This document shows positions 60,641-64,000 of a stretch of DNA of 64,000 nt, piece after piece. Source of the DNA: Trinickia terrae. GTDB taxonomy: Bacteria > Pseudomonadota > Gammaproteobacteria > Burkholderiales > Burkholderiaceae. Numbering within the stretch: position 1 is the stretch's first letter; the number at the start of each line of letters is the position of its first letter. A model generated the notes under the pieces. It was not told the origin of the DNA. It was given only the letters and a program-made list of their open reading frames with translations, and did no database searches. Location: contig NZ_SWJE01000001.1 of the NCBI RefSeq assembly GCF_005144415.1, forward strand, positions 477,365 through 541,364, read 5' to 3'. Made by a program: the position numbers and the translations under genes.

Positions 60641-61675
60641 ATGAAGAGCTTCAAGCCTTTGCTGTTGGCGACGCTGTTTGCTGCCGCGCCGACGCTCGCG
60701 GCCGCAGCGGGCGCCGCCGTGCCGCTCGCCCCGGACCACGTCACGTCCAGCTTCCTGAGCGTGCTCAATAGCGCCAAGGGGCCGGCGCTCGAAACGCTGC
60801 CGCCTGCGAAGGCGCGCCAGGTTCTGGTCAACGCGCAAAACGGCGTCAAGGTGGATCTGTCCGGCATCGAGGTGTCGAACAAGACCATCGAGCAGGACGG
60901 CATCAGCGTGCCGCTGACCATCGTGCGCCCGCAAGGCGTGACGGGCACGCCGCCGGTGTTCATGTTCTTCCACGGCGGCGGCTGGGTGCTGGGCGACTTC
61001 CAGACGCACGAGCGGCTGGTGCGCGACCTCGTCGTGCAGTCGGGCGCGGTGGCGGTGTTCGTGAACTACACGCCGTCGCCCGAGGCGCACTACCCGGTGG
61101 CGATCAATCAGGCCTACGCGGCGACCAAGTGGGTCGCGGCGCACGGCAGCGAGATCGGTGTGGACGGGCAGCGTCTCGCGGTGGTCGGCAACAGCGTCGG
61201 CGGCAACATGGCGGCGGTCGTGAGCCTGATGGCGAAGGACAAGCAAGGGCCGCGCATTCGTTTCCAGGGCCTGATGTGGCCGGTGACGGATCACGACTTC
61301 GACAACGGCTCGTATATCACGTACCAGAAGGATCGTTTCCTGACACGCTCGATGATGAAGTGGTTCTGGGACTCGTACACGACGGACCCGAAGCAGCGCA
61401 ACGAGATCTACGCCTCGCCGCTGCGCGCCTCGGCCGAGCAGTTGAAGGGGCTGCCGCCCGCGCTGATCCAGGTGGCGCAGTTCGACGTGCTGCGCGACGA
61501 AGGCGAGACCTACGGACGCAAGCTCGATGCGGCCGGCGACGAAGTCACGACGACCCGTTACAACGGCACGATCCACGACTTCGGCTTGCTCAACGCACTG
61601 GCCGACGATGCGCCGGCCAAAGCCGCGCTCAAGCAATTGGCGAACGAGCTGAAGACGCGTCTCGCGCAGGATTGA
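60641..61675 (+). CDS. Secreted alpha/beta-hydrolase, hormone-sensitive-lipase family esterase
   Basis: A 344-residue protein with a signal peptide (MKSFKPLLLATLFAAAPTLAAAA). The HSL oxyanion motif is FFHGGGWVLGD, the nucleophile is in VVGNSVGGNMAAVV, and Asp and His appear in VAQFDVLRDEG and GTIHDFGLLNAL. GNSVGG instead of GDSAGG is a mild variation of the family motif. By family it hydrolyses short-chain acyl esters. AGGAG lies 10 bp before the ATG, within a repeated leader. Confidence 0.92.
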   Translation: MKSFKPLLLATLFAAAPTLAAAAGAAVPLAPDHVTSSFLSVLNSAKGPALETLPPAKARQVLVNAQNGVKVDLSGIEVSNKTIEQDGISVPLTIVRPQGVTGTPPVFMFFHGGGWVLGDFQTHERLVRDLVVQSGAVAVFVNYTPSPEAHYPVAINQAYAATKWVAAHGSEIGVDGQRLAVVGNSVGGNMAAVVSLMAKDKQGPRIRFQGLMWPVTDHDFDNGSYITYQKDRFLTRSMMKWFWDSYTTDPKQRNEIYASPLRASAEQLKGLPPALIQVAQFDVLRDEGETYGRKLDAAGDEVTTTRYNGTIHDFGLLNALADDAPAKAALKQLANELKTRLAQD

Positions 61676-61894
61676 GCACGACGTACCTGCAGTAAGGGGC
61701 GCCCGGCCGGGCGGTTGCGCGAAGTTGCGCGGCAGTCCGGTGCGAGGCGCCCCGCTTGCGTTCGACGCACGTGCCGATCTGATTCCGGCACCGTCTTCTC
61801 GCCAAACCATGAGCATTTCCGGCTAATTCCAGCTGTCGAGACTCGCGCGTTGGAGGAATACACTATGATTCTGCGCGTTCTTGGAGATCGACTC

Positions 61895-62356
61895 ATGAAG
61901 CTTGATAAAACGGATCGCGCGATCCTGATGAAGATCCAGTCCGACGGCCGGGCCACCAACGCGAGTTTGGCCGAGGCTGTCGGCTTGAGCGAGACGCCCT
62001 GCGCGCGGCGCTTGAAGCGGCTCGAATCCGAGGGCTACATCGAAGGCTATCAGGCGGTGCTGTCGCGCTCGGCATTGCAGATCGGCGTCGTGGCGTTTGC
62101 GCACGTGCGCTTCGGCGTGCACGAGAGAAAGCTGTCGGATCAGTTCGAGCGCGAAATCCAGGCGATTCCGCGCATCGTCTCGTGCCACAACATTTCCGGC
62201 AGCGCCGACTATCTGCTGCAAGTGGTGGCAAAAGATCTCGAAGACTATGGCGTGTTCATGCGCGACGTCTTGCGCGCGCTGCCTGGCGTCACCGCGGTCG
62301 AATCGGTGCTCTCGCTGCGCGAAGTGAAGCGCAGCAGCGGCTTGCCGCTGCTTTGA
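61895..62356 (+). CDS. Lrp/AsnC family transcriptional regulator
   Basis: A 153-residue feast/famine regulator with an N-terminal helix-turn-helix (DGRATNASLAEAVGLSETPCARRLKRLESEGYI) and a RAM ligand domain (CHNISGSADYLLQVVAKDLEDYGVFM). GGAG lies 8 bp before the ATG at 61895; an ATG 30 bp upstream is less well placed. Its target is not obvious. Confidence 0.9.
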   Translation: MKLDKTDRAILMKIQSDGRATNASLAEAVGLSETPCARRLKRLESEGYIEGYQAVLSRSALQIGVVAFAHVRFGVHERKLSDQFEREIQAIPRIVSCHNISGSADYLLQVVAKDLEDYGVFMRDVLRALPGVTAVESVLSLREVKRSSGLPLL

Positions 62357-62568
62357 GCGCACGCTGCAGCCTCTTGCTTTGCAAATGAAACGCACCGCGG
62401 CGAGCGGTTGGGAACGCTGCTTGCGCAGTTCCTCGCGCAAACGGGTCCGCGATACGTCCCTGCCATTCAGCTTGCGCCGATGGCTACATGCAACGGCATT
62501 GTGGCGAATACATACGTGCGGTCCCTCATACCATTGACTCAGCTTGGAGCCGGTTCGTGGGGCAACGC

Positions 62569-63696
62569 ATGCACATGCAGGGTTCATTTGTCGCTGATAT
62601 TCGCCGCGTCGTTTCGAACATGACGATGCGGCGCCGTTCGCAGGACAACGCCGATCGATACTCGTCGACGGCGCACGCGATCTATCCGTGCTCGCTCGTG
62701 TATCTGGATCCGGCCGGCGCGTCGAGTCCGAACAGCCGCAGCAAGAGCCCGCTTGGCTATGTCTGGCAGGCGCTGAGCCTGAACAAATCGCTGCTGCGCG
62801 CCGGCATGCCCCGGCTCAATGTCTATACGAACGCCGCCGATCGCGTTACCGCGCTGTTGTCGAGCGTGCCGGCGAACATGCGTCCCGAAGTGCACTCGCT
62901 CGCCGAGACAGGCATCGACCTGCCGAAGAGCACGCCGTTCTACGCCGCGCATTTCAAGCTCGATTTGCTGAGCCAGGTCAGCGAACGGCTGCCCGAAGAC
63001 GTGCTGGCGCTTTTGCTCGATACGGACATCGTCGCGCTGCGCCCGCTCGACGCCGACGTGGTCAGGCGCAGCGCGCGGCTTGGCGTAGGCGCGTTCGACA
63101 TTTCGGACCAGGTCTTTCCCGCGTACGGCAGTGCGCGCGTGATCGAGGATCTGGAGATCGTCGCGGGAAGGCGCCTGAACAATCCGCGCTGGTACGGCGG
63201 CGAATTTCTATTGGCGACGCCCGCGTTTCTCAGAAGGCTCGTGGTGCGCGGGAGGCAATACTTCGATCGCTACGCGACCGAGATGTCGCGCTTGAATCAT
63301 CTAGGCGACGAGGCGTTCATGTCGGCCGCGCTCAACGTGCTGGCCGACGAAGGGCAGCCGATCCTGGACCTCGGGGCGTATCAGACGGTGGGGCGTCATT
63401 GGCCCGGCAACACGCATCGCAATCTCTACTGGTACAAGCACTGCGCGTTCGTCCATCTTCCGGGCAACAAGCAGCTCATCGAACGCGAAGCGCGATTTGC
63501 CGAGTTCGATCCAGCGCGTTTCTGGCGTGCCGTTTCGCTCGCGCACAAGGTTGGCTTGCTCCGCTGCCTGGTGAAGTCGCTGTTGCCGCGCATGCCTCGG
63601 CAAAGCGCGCGCGAGGCGTTGAGCCGGGCAGGGCGGCAGGGCGGCGACGAGCCTCGAAAGCCTCAGGAGCCCTCGGGATCGCCGAAGAGGCTGTGA
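62569..63696 (+). CDS. Glycosyltransferase-like protein (GT-A fold, DxD motif)
   Basis: A 375-residue protein. LALLLDTDIVALRPLDA near the middle carries a DxD motif like that of GT8 and related retaining glycosyltransferases, and NNPRWYGGEFLLATPAFLRRLV and HLGDEAFMSAALNVL are consistent with that fold. A basic C-terminal tail ends SPKRL. The start is uncertain: 62569 follows a GGGG stretch, but 62620 is also possible. Donor and acceptor are unknown and no polysaccharide genes are adjacent. Confidence 0.7.
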   Translation: MHMQGSFVADIRRVVSNMTMRRRSQDNADRYSSTAHAIYPCSLVYLDPAGASSPNSRSKSPLGYVWQALSLNKSLLRAGMPRLNVYTNAADRVTALLSSVPANMRPEVHSLAETGIDLPKSTPFYAAHFKLDLLSQVSERLPEDVLALLLDTDIVALRPLDADVVRRSARLGVGAFDISDQVFPAYGSARVIEDLEIVAGRRLNNPRWYGGEFLLATPAFLRRLVVRGRQYFDRYATEMSRLNHLGDEAFMSAALNVLADEGQPILDLGAYQTVGRHWPGNTHRNLYWYKHCAFVHLPGNKQLIEREARFAEFDPARFWRAVSLAHKVGLLRCLVKSLLPRMPRQSAREALSRAGRQGGDEPRKPQEPSGSPKRL

Positions 63697-63947
63697 ATGT
63701 TCTGGGTGTCTTCCGACAGGTTGTATTCGGCCCGCGCCGCGTCGAGCACTTCGGCGATGACGCGCTCGTAGCCGATCGCGTTGCCGAAGTGCTTCATCGT
63801 CCAATTGCAGCCGGTTTTGTCCGGGTCTTGTTTTTGCGGGCGAGGCACGCGGATCTTTACGCCGTCTTCGACGACCTCGTGAATGCGATGGATGCGCCGG
63901 CTCACTTCGTCCTGCAGCCGGGATGCGTTGAGCGTCTTGCGGATCAC
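63663..63947 (-). CDS. Small conserved protein of unknown function
   Basis: A 94-residue charged protein (VIRKTLNASRLQDEVSRRIHRIHEVVEDGVKIRVPRPQ...). A GTG at 63947 has AGGAG 7 bp upstream and is preferred over the longer frame to 63989. One motif, CNWTMKHFGNAIGYERVIAEVLDAARAEYNL, looks well structured. I do not recognise a family. It overlaps the tail of the glycosyltransferase gene by 34 bp on the opposite strand. Confidence 0.65.
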   Translation of the reverse strand: MIRKTLNASRLQDEVSRRIHRIHEVVEDGVKIRVPRPQKQDPDKTGCNWTMKHFGNAIGYERVIAEVLDAARAEYNLSEDTQNIHSLFGDPEGS

Positions 63948-64000
63948 GGCTATCTCCTGCGCTTGGCGTAAGGACGGAAATCGTAGCATGGCGGGGAATG

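Overview
The window looks like chromosomal DNA of a Burkholderiaceae bacterium (Burkholderia, Paraburkholderia or Trinickia type). The evidence is very high GC with strong GC3 bias, paired LysR regulators, a porin of the Burkholderia type, a complete malonate decarboxylase operon and repeat elements typical of that family. I see no rRNA, tRNA or CRISPR. Genes are dense and mostly intact; I count about 50 protein genes and a handful of broken ones.

Layout. 0.3-7 kb: a DUF2760/Hsp70 pair, divergent AraC and LysR regulators, and a PoxB-type pyruvate oxidase. 7-9 kb: a low-GC island holding one probable effector/toxin gene between remnants of an IS3-type and an IS66-type element. 9-19 kb: aconitase with a divergent LysR, MurQ, a DHA2 exporter and two secreted proteases (S53 and S10). 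19-32.5 kb: the most interesting region (below). 32.5-46 kb: an AI-2E-type permease, an esterase, an OpgC-like acyltransferase, a broken TonB-like gene, a porin, an aldo/keto reductase, a GntR-controlled hydratase, a chemoreceptor and a degenerate LytM lipoprotein. 46-54.6 kb: the mdc operon (gntR-mdcABCDEGH) with a divergent MFS transporter. 54.6-57 kb: a FliL-like/motA/motB set in which motA is doubly broken. 57-64 kb: an NlpC/P60 lipoprotein, a diadenosine-polyphosphate phosphorylase, ohr with an elaborate promoter, an HSL-type esterase, an Lrp regulator and a glycosyltransferase.

Main system. Genes from 19.1 to 32.5 kb form what I read as a complete ergothioneine-to-glutamate pathway joined to hydrogen sulfide disposal. 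An eight-gene leftward operon runs: DUF917 thiohydantoin desulfurase, urocanase-like thiourocanate hydratase, MHS permease, HAL-fold lyase whose Ala-Ser-Gly cofactor triad is replaced by Glu-Ala-Asp (probable ergothionase, with a signal peptide), persulfide dioxygenase-like metallo-beta-lactamase, sulfide:quinone oxidoreductase, TauE/SafE exporter and a small methyltransferase. Diverging from a LysR gene are a hydantoinase and an N-carbamoyl-amino-acid hydrolase. Both transcription units carry a matching 17-bp dyad (TTATG-N7-MATAA), which suggests one regulator controls both. The pathway would release trimethylamine, then sulfide, then glutamate; the sulfide genes in the same operon would oxidise and export the sulfur. 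The enzymatic route is known biochemically in bacteria; the fused sulfide module, the apparent periplasmic lyase and the permease are what merit attention here.
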